This document shows, piece after piece, positions 9,659 through 18,261 of a stretch of 64,000 nt of DNA. Numbering within the stretch: position 1 is the stretch's first letter; each line of letters begins with the position of its first letter. The notes below the pieces were generated by a model. That model saw only the letters and a program-made list of their open reading frames with translations, made no database searches and had not been told where the DNA came from. A program made the position numbers and the translations under genes. Source of the stretch: Enterocola sp045654205 (lineage in GTDB: Bacteria; Bacteroidota; Bacteroidia; Bacteroidales; Paludibacteraceae); assembly GCA_045654205.1 (NCBI GenBank), contig JAZOMZ010000025.1:1-64000 (forward strand), in the 5' to 3' direction.

Positions 9659-10767
9659 TTCTGATGTCTATGTTTTTTGTTCTTTTTATTTTTTTTCTTT
9701 TTGTTATCAAAACGTGTTAAACTGCCTTCACCAACAGCGGTTGCAAAGTCTAGGGCTACAGGTTTTTCTGTTGCGTCTGTAGATGATAATGATTCTGGTT
9801 TTATTCCTTTTTCATTAAGTTCTATAATTTCTTTAACTCTTTCTAATGGTAGTTCTACTAAATTTTGTGGAGCATTAGGTGCTGTAGAGTAGGTCATTTT
9901 ACGAGCAAATGCATCTAATTTAAAGAAATAGTATTCAGAATCTTTAGTCGCTAAAACAATATTCTTTTCAGGAAACTCCTTAAGGGCTTCTATATAATTT
10001 TCTAATTCAAAATTTAAACAGCATTTTAATTTAGCGCATTGACCAGCAAGTTTTTGTGGGTTCATAGAGATATCTTGAATCCTAGCAGTATTAGTCCCTA
10101 CAGATGTAAATTTGCTTAAGAATGTAGAACAACAAAGTTCTCTTCCGCAAGGTCCTGTACCTCCGATACGTCCAGCTTCTTGGCGGGCGCCAATCTGTTT
10201 CATCTCAATTCTAACCTTAAATTCTTCTGCCAGAACTTTAATAAGTTGTCTAAAATCGACCCTTTCATCTGCAATATAATAGAAAATAGCTTTGTTGCCA
10301 TCGCCTTGATATTCTACGTCGCCAATTTTCATATCAAGGTTTAAATCCTTGGCAATTTTTCTAGTGCGAAGCATCGCATCATTTTCTTTTGCTTTAGATT
10401 CTTCCCATTTCTCTAAATCGGCCGGTTTTGCTTTTCTGTAAACTCTGCGAACTTCATTTCTGCTAATGTCATACCCATTTTTCTTCATTTGTAGGGCTAC
10501 TAAGTAACCTTGTAGGGTGACAACGCCAATATCATGGCCAGGATTTGACTCAACAGCTACAATGTCGCCTTTTTCTAATGATAAATTATTAGAGTTTAAA
10601 TAATATCCTTTTCTAGTGTTTTTAAATTGGACTTCCACATATTGGCAAGTCTCGTGGTTTACAGGAATATCTGCTAACCAATCATATACGCTTAGCATTT
10701 GGCTAGAATTTTTTTTGCATCCAGCTGCTGTTAAGCGTGCATTCCCTTTATCTAGTGTATATTCCAT
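9655..10767 (-). CDS. PSP1 domain protein, RicT/YaaT-like
   Basis: The 370-residue protein contains a PSP1 domain over about residues 60-250 with the paired cysteine motifs CGRELCCSTFL and CAKLKCCLNFE. In Bacillus subtilis the RicT homologue joins RicA and RicF in an Fe-S-containing complex that affects RNase Y and RNA maturation. No RicA/RicF partners are visible here, so the role in Bacteroidota is inferred only. The C-terminus is a lysine-rich basic tail (KKKKNKKNKKHRHQK) suited to nucleic acid contact. It is directly coupled to holB (1-bp overlap). Confidence 0.88.
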   Translation of the reverse strand: MEYTLDKGNARLTAAGCKKNSSQMLSVYDWLADIPVNHETCQYVEVQFKNTRKGYYLNSNNLSLEKGDIVAVESNPGHDIGVVTLQGYLVALQMKKNGYDISRNEVRRVYRKAKPADLEKWEESKAKENDAMLRTRKIAKDLNLDMKIGDVEYQGDGNKAIFYYIADERVDFRQLIKVLAEEFKVRIEMKQIGARQEAGRIGGTGPCGRELCCSTFLSKFTSVGTNTARIQDISMNPQKLAGQCAKLKCCLNFELENYIEALKEFPEKNIVLATKDSEYYFFKLDAFARKMTYSTAPNAPQNLVELPLERVKEIIELNEKGIKPESLSSTDATEKPVALDFATAVGEGSLTRFDNKKKKNKKNKKHRHQK

Positions 10768-11852
10768 TATTTTTTTATTTGTGTCATTAAATTTATTCCT
10801 AAATCAAATAGAACTATCTTTGTGTTAACGTTTTGACTAATGTCTCTGCTTGCAGTATTAAATAGTTCCATTATATTTTCTATATTTTCTACATTCAAGA
10901 ATCTTTTGAATTTATCCGCAAAAGCAGTTTCTGAGTCTTCCATATAATTGAGAGTAGAGTTTTGTAGGTGTGCAATAAAACATTCTCTTGTTATAAACTG
11001 TGCATAATTAAGGAAGTTTTTGACAAATTCTCTACTTTTGCTTGATATAGATTCTGTTAGATTCTTAAGGGCAATAAGGTCTTTGGAGAAAGCGCATAGC
11101 ATTAATGCTCTATAAATCTCTAAGTTTTCTGTATTGCTGTATTCTTGTTTAGATATTTCTAATGCTTTGATATAATTTCCGTTTGCAATATGTGCTATTT
11201 TGCTTCCAAATACATTGGCAAGTGCAGATTCTTCTATAACAGGAACGTGAATCATTTGTGTTCTAGAAAGAATTGTTGGTATAATAGCATCAACTTGTTC
11301 AGAAATTAGTATAAAAATGGTGTTTTGAGGAGGTTCTTCTATAAGTTTTAATAATTTATTGGCACAAGTTTCGTGCATTTTTTCTGCTAGCCATATAATC
11401 ATAATCTTATACCCATTTGAATAAGATTTTAGGCTAAGTTTTTTTAAGATTTCCTCGCTCTCGTTGCTATAAATAAGACCTTGTTTTTCATTACTAATAG
11501 TGTCTATCCAACCTTTGTATGAAAAATATGGACTTTCAATGATTTTTTCTCTCCAACTGTCCATAAAATCATTACAAACAGTCTTTGAACCTTCTTTTGT
11601 TATAGGGAAGGCGAAGTGTAGGTCGGGGTGTGTGAGATTTTGCATTAATCTACATGAAGGGCATACTCCACAAGAGTCTTCTCCTTGTCTGTTTTCGCAT
11701 TGTAGATATTGTGCTGTGGCAAGCGCAAGTGCAAGTTTCCCACAACCTTCATTGCCCCATAGAAGCAAAGCATGTGGAATCCTATTATCTTTAACACTAT
11801 TAATTAAATGTGCTTTAAGATTTTCTTGTCCTATAATCTCTTTAAACAACAT
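10767..11852 (-). CDS. holB: DNA polymerase III delta-prime subunit
   Basis: This is the clamp-loader subunit that works with DnaX and HolA to load the sliding clamp. The 361-residue protein has the RFC-like N-terminal AAA+ fold with P-loop WGNEGCGKLALA near residues 33-44. A zinc-binding cysteine set CENRQGEDSCGVCPSC and sensor motif LLKLIEEPPQNTIFILISE follow. It is the first gene of the minus-strand run, with a TATCTTTG -7 box 21 bp upstream. Confidence 0.9.
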   Translation of the reverse strand: MLFKEIIGQENLKAHLINSVKDNRIPHALLLWGNEGCGKLALALATAQYLQCENRQGEDSCGVCPSCRLMQNLTHPDLHFAFPITKEGSKTVCNDFMDSWREKIIESPYFSYKGWIDTISNEKQGLIYSNESEEILKKLSLKSYSNGYKIMIIWLAEKMHETCANKLLKLIEEPPQNTIFILISEQVDAIIPTILSRTQMIHVPVIEESALANVFGSKIAHIANGNYIKALEISKQEYSNTENLEIYRALMLCAFSKDLIALKNLTESISSKSREFVKNFLNYAQFITRECFIAHLQNSTLNYMEDSETAFADKFKRFLNVENIENIMELFNTASRDISQNVNTKIVLFDLGINLMTQIKK

Positions 11853-11872
11853 TTTACACCTATTCTAAACTA

Positions 11873-11880
11873 CAAAGATA
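11873..11880 (-). promoter_or_regulatory. -7 box for the holB-comM operon
   Basis: The minus-strand sequence TATCTTTG lies 20 bp before the holB start codon. No good TTTG is seen at -33. Confidence 0.6.
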
Positions 11881-11959
11881 ATTAAATTTCGCTTATTTTT
11901 AGTTTTAGTATTCATATTTTTTTAGGTTATAAAAATTTGGAGTTTTCATTTTCTGTACA

Positions 11960-11967
11960 TAAATTTG
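11960..11967 (+). promoter_or_regulatory. -7 box with -33 TTTG for the DivIC/FtsB-like gene
   Basis: TAAATTTG (TAnnTTTG) lies with a TTTG at 11936-11939, 20 bp upstream. Transcription would begin near 11974, about two bases before the ATG at 11976. Confidence 0.65.
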
Positions 11968-11975
11968 CAGAGAGT

Positions 11976-12266
11976 ATGAAAAAAGTATTTTCTATATTAA
12001 AGATATTGACCAATAAGTACTTAATTGTATTTGTTGTTTTTGTGGTTGCTATTACAACTACGGAGGAACATAATGCTTTCCAACGTATAGAAAATGCTCG
12101 TACTATAAAGAAACTAGAAAAAGAACTAGCTTTTTATAAAAATAAGTCGCTGCAGAATAAAAAACGCCTTGAACAACTAAAGGCAGATAAGGAGCAGATA
12201 GAGAAATTTGCGCGTGAACGATATAGAATGCACGCTCCAGATGAAGATATTTTTATAGTAGAATAG
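11976..12266 (+). CDS. Septum formation initiator family protein (FtsB/DivIC-like)
   Basis: The 96-residue protein has a short cytoplasmic start, one membrane segment (about 12-27) and a periplasmic coiled coil rich in Lys/Glu. The end motif FARERYRMHAPDEDIF is characteristic of FtsB/DivIC proteins of the divisome. The open frame runs upstream to an ATG at 11937. That codon overlaps the -33 region of the promoter, so the start at 11976 (MKKVFSIL) is preferred. A bidirectional terminator follows. Confidence 0.88.
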   Translation: MKKVFSILKILTNKYLIVFVVFVVAITTTEEHNAFQRIENARTIKKLEKELAFYKNKSLQNKKRLEQLKADKEQIEKFARERYRMHAPDEDIFIVE

Positions 12267-12272
12267 AAAAAG

Positions 12273-12302
12273 AAAAAGGTTGACCGCGGTCAACCTTTTT
12301 TT
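12273..12302. terminator. Bidirectional terminator
   Basis: The 18-bp palindrome GGTTGACCGCGGTCAACC is flanked by five A on the left and seven T on the right. It lies between the convergent DivIC-like gene and rpsO. Confidence 0.87.
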
Positions 12303-12316
12303 GTGAAGCATCAAGA

Positions 12317-12586
12317 TTATTTTCTGATGCCTAGTTCGCGAATAATGTTACGATAACGTTCGATGTCGCGTTCTTTTAAGTAATCTAATAAACGACGACG
12401 TTTACCTACTAACATTACTAAAGCACGTTCTGTGCTATAATCTTTTTTGTTTGACTTTAAGTGTTCAGTCAAATGAGCAATACGGGTAGAAAATAATGCT
12501 ATCTGGCTTTCAGGAGAACCAGTGTCAGTATTAGACTTTCCGTATTTGCCAAAGATTTCTTCTTTTTGTTCTTTGCTTAAATACAT
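12317..12586 (-). CDS. rpsO: 30S ribosomal protein S15
   Basis: The 89-residue protein matches S15 throughout (GSPESQIALFSTRIAHLTEHL, GKRRRLLDYL). It binds the central domain of 16S rRNA early in 30S assembly. The open frame extends 33 codons upstream, but the S15 start MYLSKEQKEEI and the -7 box at 12611-12618 fix the start at 12586. Confidence 0.97.
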   Translation of the reverse strand: MYLSKEQKEEIFGKYGKSNTDTGSPESQIALFSTRIAHLTEHLKSNKKDYSTERALVMLVGKRRRLLDYLKERDIERYRNIIRELGIRK

Positions 12587-12610
12587 ATATATAATTTTTT
12601 TAACGGTCGG

Positions 12611-12618
12611 CAAAGATA
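12611..12618 (-). promoter_or_regulatory. -7 box for rpsO
   Basis: TATCTTTG on the minus strand lies 24 bp before the rpsO start, with a TTTG at 12635-12638 at a somewhat short spacing. Confidence 0.6.
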
Positions 12619-12661
12619 CACATTTTTTATAATACAAACCAAATATTCTAGGATTTTTTAT

Positions 12662-12669
12662 TAATTTTG
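12662..12669 (+). promoter_or_regulatory. -7 box for yraN
   Basis: TAATTTTG matches TAnnTTTG, 43 bp before the yraN start. It is divergent from the rpsO promoter. Confidence 0.5.
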
Positions 12670-12712
12670 TACTTGTAATTCCCAATAAATTAATCTTTTA
12701 AAGAAGAATATC

Positions 12713-13084
12713 ATGAACGAACTACAAAAATTTGGTTTTAAAGGCGAAGAAATAGCCGTAAATTATCTTATAGGCAAGGGTTACACAATAAGGCACCGCA
12801 ACTGGCGAACTCATCACATTGAACTTGATATTATTGCAGAAAACGACGATTTTATTGTTGTTGTAGAGGTGAAATCTAGAAGAAATGATAAGTTCTGTCA
12901 TCCTTCAGATGCTGTGAATTATACCAAAATAAAACACATCGTTAATGCCACACAAGCTTATATTTTCAAATATAATATAATGAAAGATGTGAGGTTTGAT
13001 ATTATTTCAATTATTCCATTGCCAGATGGTGGATATGAAATAGAGCATCAGGAGGATGCTTTCTTTCCGCCTATGGGTAGATAA
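12713..13084 (+). CDS. YraN/UPF0102 family endonuclease-like protein
   Basis: The 123-residue protein belongs to the UPF0102 (YraN) family with a restriction-endonuclease-like fold. The conserved pattern is visible as GEEIAVNYL near the start, then ELDIIAENDDFIVVVEVKSR with the D-x(n)-ExK core. The cellular role of the family is not settled. It converges on rseP with only 2 bp between the stop codons. Confidence 0.88.
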   Translation: MNELQKFGFKGEEIAVNYLIGKGYTIRHRNWRTHHIELDIIAENDDFIVVVEVKSRRNDKFCHPSDAVNYTKIKHIVNATQAYIFKYNIMKDVRFDIISIIPLPDGGYEIEHQEDAFFPPMGR

Positions 13085-13086
13085 TC

Positions 13087-14397
13087 CTATCCTCCAGTTA
13101 TCCATCTAAAAATATCCATGCTATTAGCCCAGAATACAAGTAGTAGGAGGATTATAATTCCTATTTGTTGAGCTTTTAGCATAAATTCATGACTAAGAGG
13201 TTTCCTTCTTATAATTTCTATAATAAGGAAGAATATATGCCCCCCATCTAGGCCGGGAATAGGAAGAATATTCATAAATGCCAATACAATAGACATGTAG
13301 GCAACAATATACCAGAAATGTACGGAGTCAAAGTAATCAGGGAATAGTGCAATCATACTACCAAATCCGCCTACACTCTCTGCTCCTGCTTTAGTGAATA
13401 GCATTTTTGTATCGCTAGCATAACCTGTTATTTTCTTGTATGCAGTTATAATTCCAGCAGGGAATGATTCAAAGAAACCATATTCTTTTTTAGTTATGTT
13501 GTAAAATTCATAATATGGTGTTAGGTAAACTCCTATCTTCCCGTTTGCATCTGGTGTTATCGTAATTTCTTTGTATTCTCCATTTCTGTATATGCCTAAT
13601 GTGGTCTCTTTTAATGGGTTATTAGCAAGAACGGAAGAAAATTCGCTAACGAATATTAGATTTTCTCCATTTATACTTACTAGGCTGTCACCACTTTGTA
13701 GTCCTGCTATTTCTGCAGGAGTAACAGGAATTATGTCTTTTACAACAAATGGAGCTCTAAAGTTTGCAAATCCTTCCTTAGAAGCGATAAGTTCTTCCAT
13801 GAAACTTTCAGAAATACTAATTTTAACAGTATCTGAACCTCTTAAAACAAATACTTCTTTTGCATTAAGTATAAGTCTCATAGTTTCTTCATTTAAAGAA
13901 ACTAATTGTGTCTCGTCTGCTTGAATTAATATGTCTCCATCTACAAAGCCCTGATTATGAGCAACGGAAGAAAATTCCATACCGTATTTTGCATCTTGTA
14001 GAGAAATGTATTCTTCGCCTTTTGCAAAGAGAAGCATTGCAAAAACCACAATGGCTGTGATAAAGTTCATTATTACTCCAGCAGACATAATAATAAGTCT
14101 TTGCCAAGCAGGTTTGCTGCGAAATTCGTATGGTTTAGGTTCAGATTTGGTAAATTTAGAGTCAAAAGACTCATCTATCATGCCAGAAAGTTTTACGTAT
14201 CCGCCTAGAGGTAACCATCCTATACCATATTCAGTGTTACTTTTTTTGCTTTTGTATTTGAAAAGTGTAAAAAATGGATTAAAAAACAGATAAAATTTCT
14301 CCACTCTTACACCAAACATACGTGCAGTAATATAGTGACCAAACTCATGGATAATTACCATAAGTGAGATTGCTAAAAAGAATTGTAAGATTTGCAT
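13087..14397 (-). CDS. rseP: RIP metalloprotease RseP (M50 site-2 protease)
   Basis: This intramembrane zinc protease has 436 residues. The first membrane segment carries HEFGH at 17-21, and the second active-site motif LDGGH lies near residue 385 within PGLDGGHIFF. A PDZ domain (about 215-285, VVKDIIPVTPAEIAGLQSGD) sits in the periplasmic part, with three further membrane segments. RseP homologues cleave anti-sigma factors or leftover signal peptides, but the substrate here is unknown. It follows dxr by 3 bp. Confidence 0.94.
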   Translation of the reverse strand: MQILQFFLAISLMVIIHEFGHYITARMFGVRVEKFYLFFNPFFTLFKYKSKKSNTEYGIGWLPLGGYVKLSGMIDESFDSKFTKSEPKPYEFRSKPAWQRLIIMSAGVIMNFITAIVVFAMLLFAKGEEYISLQDAKYGMEFSSVAHNQGFVDGDILIQADETQLVSLNEETMRLILNAKEVFVLRGSDTVKISISESFMEELIASKEGFANFRAPFVVKDIIPVTPAEIAGLQSGDSLVSINGENLIFVSEFSSVLANNPLKETTLGIYRNGEYKEITITPDANGKIGVYLTPYYEFYNITKKEYGFFESFPAGIITAYKKITGYASDTKMLFTKAGAESVGGFGSMIALFPDYFDSVHFWYIVAYMSIVLAFMNILPIPGLDGGHIFFLIIEIIRRKPLSHEFMLKAQQIGIIILLLLVFWANSMDIFRWITGG

Positions 14398-14400
14398 TTT

Positions 14401-15555
14401 TTAAATTCCTATTTTTTCAGAAGTGATTTTTCTAACCAGAGAATCTGTTGCTACATAGTCTTCATAAGTAGGATTTGTTATGAAATCAGTGTTGTTCATA
14501 GCCCATTCTATAAGGTCACTCATACCCAAGAAAGAGATTTTGTCGTGCAAAAATCCGTATACAGCAATCTCATTTGCTGCATTTAATATACAAGGCATAT
14601 TACCACCTTGTTTCATTGCTTGAAAAGCAAATCCTAAATTTCTAAATCTTTCGATATCTGGTTTTTCAAAGTTTAGTTGATTAAATTTAAGAAAATCTAA
14701 TCTTTCGTAGTCGTTATTTAATCTATTTGGATAGCTCAATGCGTATGCAATAGGAAGACGCATGTCTGGAAGTCCAAGTTGAGCTTTAACAGATCCGTCT
14801 TTAAACTGAACCATAGAGTGAATAATAGATTGAGGGTGAACTAAGACATCTATTTGGTCCATTTCAAGGTCGAATAACCATTTTGCTTCAATTACCTCAA
14901 AACCCTTATTCATCATACTTGCAGAGTCTATGGTGATTTTTGCACCCATATCCCAGTTTGGATGTTTAAGAGCATCTTGTTTGGTTACATGCTTCAGTTC
15001 TTCCAAACTATGTTTTCTGAAAGGTCCGCCAGATGCTGTAAGGATAATTTTCTCTATAGGATTGTTCATCTCACCAGCAAGGCATTGGAAAATTGCTGAG
15101 TGTTCAGAATCTACAGGTAGGATAGGAGCGTGATATTTAAGAGCCAAGTCTTTTATAAGTTCTCCTGCTACGACTAACGTTTCTTTATTTGCAAGAGCAA
15201 TGGTTTTACTAGCCTTGACAGCAGAAATAGTTGGTTTTAAACCTGCATAACCCACCATTGCAGTAACAACTATATCAACAGATGGCATAGAAACAAGGTC
15301 GCATACAGAATCGATGCCGGCAAACACCTTGATGTCTTCATTTGCTAATGCTTCCTTAACAGTTTGATAGCATTCATCTTTGGTTACAATAACGAAGTTA
15401 GGTTTGTACTTTAGGGCTTGTTTAATTAATAATTCAGAATTGCTATGAGCTGTGATGCCAAAAAGTTCAAACTTATCTGGGTTGCTAGCGATAACATCTA
15501 TAGTTTGTGTTCCGATAGAGCCTGTTGATCCTAAAATTACAATCTTCTTTTTCAT
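14401..15555 (-). CDS. dxr: 1-deoxy-D-xylulose-5-phosphate reductoisomerase
   Basis: Dxr (IspC) converts DXP to MEP in the non-mevalonate isoprenoid pathway using NADPH. The 384-residue length is typical. The N-terminal nucleotide-binding motif is GSTGSIGTQT at 9-18, the metal and substrate region is PVDSEHSAIFQCL, and SGGPFR and KITIDSASMMNKG segments follow. It overlaps the upstream LytM-type gene by 4 bp and precedes rseP, a common order in Bacteroidota. Confidence 0.96.
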   Translation of the reverse strand: MKKKIVILGSTGSIGTQTIDVIASNPDKFELFGITAHSNSELLIKQALKYKPNFVIVTKDECYQTVKEALANEDIKVFAGIDSVCDLVSMPSVDIVVTAMVGYAGLKPTISAVKASKTIALANKETLVVAGELIKDLALKYHAPILPVDSEHSAIFQCLAGEMNNPIEKIILTASGGPFRKHSLEELKHVTKQDALKHPNWDMGAKITIDSASMMNKGFEVIEAKWLFDLEMDQIDVLVHPQSIIHSMVQFKDGSVKAQLGLPDMRLPIAYALSYPNRLNNDYERLDFLKFNQLNFEKPDIERFRNLGFAFQAMKQGGNMPCILNAANEIAVYGFLHDKISFLGMSDLIEWAMNNTDFITNPTYEDYVATDSLVRKITSEKIGI

Positions 15556-16412
15556 TCAAAAACAATGTAGTTGAGTGGGTTTTGAACTTGTGAATCTCTC
15601 CATAATTCAAAGTGTAGTGATGACTCCTTTGAATTCTTACCTCCCATTACGGCTATAACTTCTCCGCTTTGAACAATGTCTCCAGATTTTTTAAAGACAT
15701 TGGCTGCTCCTTTATAAACGGAAATAAAGCCTTGAGGGTGAATGATTTGAATAAAATAGTCATCATCTAGTGTATATGCCGAATATAAAACAGTGCCTTG
15801 ATATATAGAAACAATAGGAGTGGAAGATTGAGTTGTTATATCTATTCCTAAATGACCATTAATAGGGTTAAATTCTTTTTCAATCTTGCCAATTGTAGGT
15901 TTGAAGAACACCATATTATTGTTGTTATTAGTGTTTGTTGTTGCACTGATATTATATTGTTCTTCTTCTTCAAACTCTTCACAAAACTCTTTCTCTATTT
16001 GGCTTTTTTCTAATAACTGTTCATCACGTTGTTTAGCAATAATAGAATCTGAGTTTAATAAACTATCAGTAATAACGATGTCGCCTGTTACTAAATCTCT
16101 AAAGGTATTAATATATGCTTGTCTAACAGTTACTTCTTCTGTCAACGAGTCTATTATAAGCGCATGTTTAACAGCTTCTTTTCTAATATCGCTACTAATA
16201 TTATCTGGTAATAGTTGTCTAAGTGGAGTGGTGAGTATTAATGTAGAGAAAAGTATTAATACTGCTAATAGAATAAATAAAAATGTAAAGAAGAAGCGTT
16301 GTGCAGACATACGCAAATGAAATACTTCTTCTAAAGTATTTTCATTAAGTACAGATATCTTGTACTTCATTTTTATCTTTTGAAAGAAACTTAATCTGCT
16401 AGCACTTTTCAT
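15552..16412 (-). CDS. M23/LytM-domain protein with degenerate active site
   Basis: The 286-residue protein has an N-terminal cytoplasmic part, one membrane segment (about 40-60), a coiled-coil-like stretch and a C-terminal LytM domain (about 180-286). The first LytM motif is present as HLGID (His187, Asp191) and the middle histidine as IIHPQG. The second motif, normally HxH, reads SLH: the zinc-ligand His267 is kept but the catalytic histidine position is Ser265. It may therefore be a regulator rather than a hydrolase. An open frame continues upstream to 16577 across the tRNA gene, so that start is impossible; ATG at 16412 is chosen, with 16370 as the alternative. Confidence 0.85.
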   Translation of the reverse strand: MKSASRLSFFQKIKMKYKISVLNENTLEEVFHLRMSAQRFFFTFLFILLAVLILFSTLILTTPLRQLLPDNISSDIRKEAVKHALIIDSLTEEVTVRQAYINTFRDLVTGDIVITDSLLNSDSIIAKQRDEQLLEKSQIEKEFCEEFEEEEQYNISATTNTNNNNNMVFFKPTIGKIEKEFNPINGHLGIDITTQSSTPIVSIYQGTVLYSAYTLDDDYFIQIIHPQGFISVYKGAANVFKKSGDIVQSGEVIAVMGGKNSKESSLHFELWRDSQVQNPLNYIVFE

Positions 16413-16434
16413 GGTTTGAAATATATTATCGATG

Positions 16435-16442
16435 TAAAGATA
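16435..16442 (-). promoter_or_regulatory. Possible -7 box for the LytM-dxr-rseP operon
   Basis: TATCTTTA on the minus strand differs from TAnnTTTG at the last base and lies 22 bp before the start codon. It is weak evidence, but it supports the start at 16412. Confidence 0.35.
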
Positions 16443-16525
16443 CAACTTTATAATGAGAAGTAGAGAAAAACCGCTGTTAAAATATTTTTTTTGTTGAAAA
16501 AACTTGTAGATTAAAAAAATAGTAT

Positions 16526-16533
16526 TACCTTTG
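16526..16533 (+). promoter_or_regulatory. -7 box for initiator tRNA
   Basis: TACCTTTG lies nine bases before the tRNA 5' end, with a CTTG 19 bp upstream as the -33 element. Confidence 0.65.
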
Positions 16534-16542
16534 CATTCGAAT

Positions 16543-16614
16543 CGCGGAATGGAGCAGTGGTAGCTCGCTGGGCTCATAACCCAGAGGTCGTTGGTTCGAA
16601 TCCGGCTTCCGCAA
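16543..16614 (+). tRNA. Initiator tRNA-fMet (anticodon CAT)
   Basis: A 72-nt cloverleaf has loop CTCATAA carrying anticodon CAT. Two initiator hallmarks are present. The first base pair is an unpaired C1-A72 at the end of an otherwise perfect acceptor stem (GCGGAA with TTCCGC). Three consecutive G-C pairs lie at the base of the anticodon stem (GGG/CCC). The CCA end is not encoded. It has its own promoter and is divergent from the LytM operon. Confidence 0.95.
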
Positions 16615-16758
16615 CAAAATGAAAGGAAATTACCTAATAAAAGGTGATTTCCTTTCTTTTTTATTCAAATTTTCTACGAATTGCTTATAAATTATAAGTA
16701 CCAATAAAAAAATATTAAAAAAAGTCTCCCTAAAAAATTGTTTTTTTTCAAAAAAAAT

Positions 16759-16766
16759 TAACTTTG
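16759..16766 (+). promoter_or_regulatory. -7 box for nagB
   Basis: TAACTTTG lies with a TTG at 16738-16740 (18-bp spacing), 24 bp before the nagB start. The flanking DNA is almost pure A/T. Confidence 0.65.
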
Positions 16767-16790
16767 TATCTCGTAAAAAGAAAATAATAT

Positions 16791-17600
16791 ATGAGACTTA
16801 TCATTCAGCCAGATTATGACAAGATGTCACAATGGGCAGCAAATTATGTAGCTTCAAAAATAAATGCAGCCAACCCTACAGAAGAAAAACCATTTGTTTT
16901 AGGTTTACCAACAGGTTCTTCACCACTAGGGATGTATAGAGCTTTAATAGAGTTAAACAAAAAAGGCATAGTATCTTTTAAGAATGTTATAACCTTTAAT
17001 ATGGATGAATACGTAAATTTACCAGAAGAGCATCCAGAAAGTTATCACTCATTTATGTGGAATAATTTTTTCTCACATATAGACATTAAAAAAGAAAATG
17101 TTAATATCCTAAATGGCAATGCAGAAGACCTTGCTAAGGAATGTGCAGAATATGAAGAAAAAATATTAAAAGCAGGCGGAATAGATTTATTTCTTGGAGG
17201 TATTGGTCCTGACGGACATATCGCATTTAATGAACCAGGTTCCTCACTTCAATCTCGCACTAGAGTGAAAACATTAACCACAGATACAATAATAGCAAAC
17301 TCACGCTTCTTTAATAATGACGTAAATTTAGTTCCTAAGACAGCATTAACAGTAGGTGTAGGAACAGTTATGGATGCAAAAGAAGTGTTGATTATGGTAA
17401 ATGGTCACAATAAAGCTCGTGCTTTAGGTGCTGCTATAGAGGGAAGTGTAAATCACTTATGGACTATTAGCGCGTTACAAATGCACCCAAAAGGTATTAT
17501 AGTTTGTGACGATGCTGCTACTTTAGAACTTAAGGTAGGTACTTACAAATATTTCTTAGATATAGAAAAAGACAATCTAAATCCTGATACTTTATTGTAA
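16791..17600 (+). CDS. nagB: Glucosamine-6-phosphate deaminase
   Basis: NagB converts glucosamine-6-phosphate to fructose-6-phosphate and ammonia, feeding amino sugars into glycolysis. The 269-residue length is close to the E. coli enzyme. Conserved motifs are LGLPTGSSPLGMYRAL, the catalytic MDEYVNL segment and GIGPDGHIAFNEPGSS, which holds the active-site Asp, His and Glu. It has its own promoter and terminator, and no other amino-sugar gene lies nearby. Confidence 0.97.
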   Translation: MRLIIQPDYDKMSQWAANYVASKINAANPTEEKPFVLGLPTGSSPLGMYRALIELNKKGIVSFKNVITFNMDEYVNLPEEHPESYHSFMWNNFFSHIDIKKENVNILNGNAEDLAKECAEYEEKILKAGGIDLFLGGIGPDGHIAFNEPGSSLQSRTRVKTLTTDTIIANSRFFNNDVNLVPKTALTVGVGTVMDAKEVLIMVNGHNKARALGAAIEGSVNHLWTISALQMHPKGIIVCDDAATLELKVGTYKYFLDIEKDNLNPDTLL

Positions 17601-17619
17601 AACCTTAGTATAAAATTAA

Positions 17620-17650
17620 GGGGCTGACTTATAAAAGTTAGCCCCTTTTT
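17620..17650 (+). terminator. Rho-independent terminator after nagB
   Basis: A 10-bp stem (17620-17629 with 17636-17645, one G-U pair) with a 6-nt loop is followed by five T. Confidence 0.8.
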
Positions 17651-17686
17651 CTATTTGTTTCGACTTTAGTTCTTGTTAATTAACAT

Positions 17687-18106
17687 TTAGAATGGAAGAT
17701 CTCCGTCTGTTTCTTGTGGAACTGGTTGTGCTGGCATTGATGGAGCCGCAGAAACTTCTCCTGCAGGATTGTCAGCTTTTCTTCCTAATAATTGAATGTC
17801 GTTGGCTAAAATTTCTGTTGTGTATCTTGTGATACCATCTTTTTCCCAACTACGGGTTTGTAATTCGCCTTCTACATAAACTTGTGTGCCTTTTTTGATA
17901 TATTGTTCTGCAAGTTTTGCAAGGCCTCTCCAGCACACGATATTGTGCCATTCAGTTTTGTCTGCTACTTCTTTACCGTCATTGGTTTTGTAGCCTTTTT
18001 TTGTGGTTGCAATAGAAAAGTTTGCAACAGCAAGATTGTCGCTCACATAGCGAACTTCTGGGTCTTTGCCCACGTTACCGATAAGTAATACTTTATTTAA
18101 TGACAT
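17687..18106 (-). CDS. ssb: Single-stranded DNA-binding protein
   Basis: The 139-residue SSB has an OB fold over about 1-105 (LNKVLLIGNVGKDPEVRY, the WHNIVCW strand, GTQVYVEGELQTRSW). A Pro/Ala/Gln linker follows, and the acidic tip DGDLPF recruits partner proteins. It is a single gene with a -7 box about 84 bp upstream. Confidence 0.95.
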   Translation of the reverse strand: MSLNKVLLIGNVGKDPEVRYVSDNLAVANFSIATTKKGYKTNDGKEVADKTEWHNIVCWRGLAKLAEQYIKKGTQVYVEGELQTRSWEKDGITRYTTEILANDIQLLGRKADNPAGEVSAAPSMPAQPVPQETDGDLPF

Positions 18107-18189
18107 AATGTTTAGATTTTTAATTTTTAATTATTCCTGATTAAGAATTAAGCCGATAAAACAAATAGTTTTCTTTAATTTCCTATGCA

Positions 18190-18197
18190 CAAAGATA
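18190..18197 (-). promoter_or_regulatory. Possible -7 box for ssb
   Basis: TATCTTTG on the minus strand would give a leader of about 75 nt before ssb. Confidence 0.45.
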
Positions 18198-18261
18198 ATA
18201 AAAAAAATAAAACAAAAATGATTTTTAGAAAAATATGACTATATTTACTAAAATATTTTTT

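Noticed and set aside
12587..12685. Extended N-terminus of rpsO
   Set aside because: The extra 33 codons include the rpsO -7 box and have no match to S15.
16413..16577. Extended N-terminus of the LytM-type gene
   Set aside because: It would read through the antisense strand of the initiator tRNA. The -7-like box and the membrane-protein start at 16412 are more credible.
16620..16790. Riboswitch or leader RNA before nagB
   Set aside because: The spacer is nearly pure A/T, the promoter is only 24 bp from the start, and no structured leader is visible.
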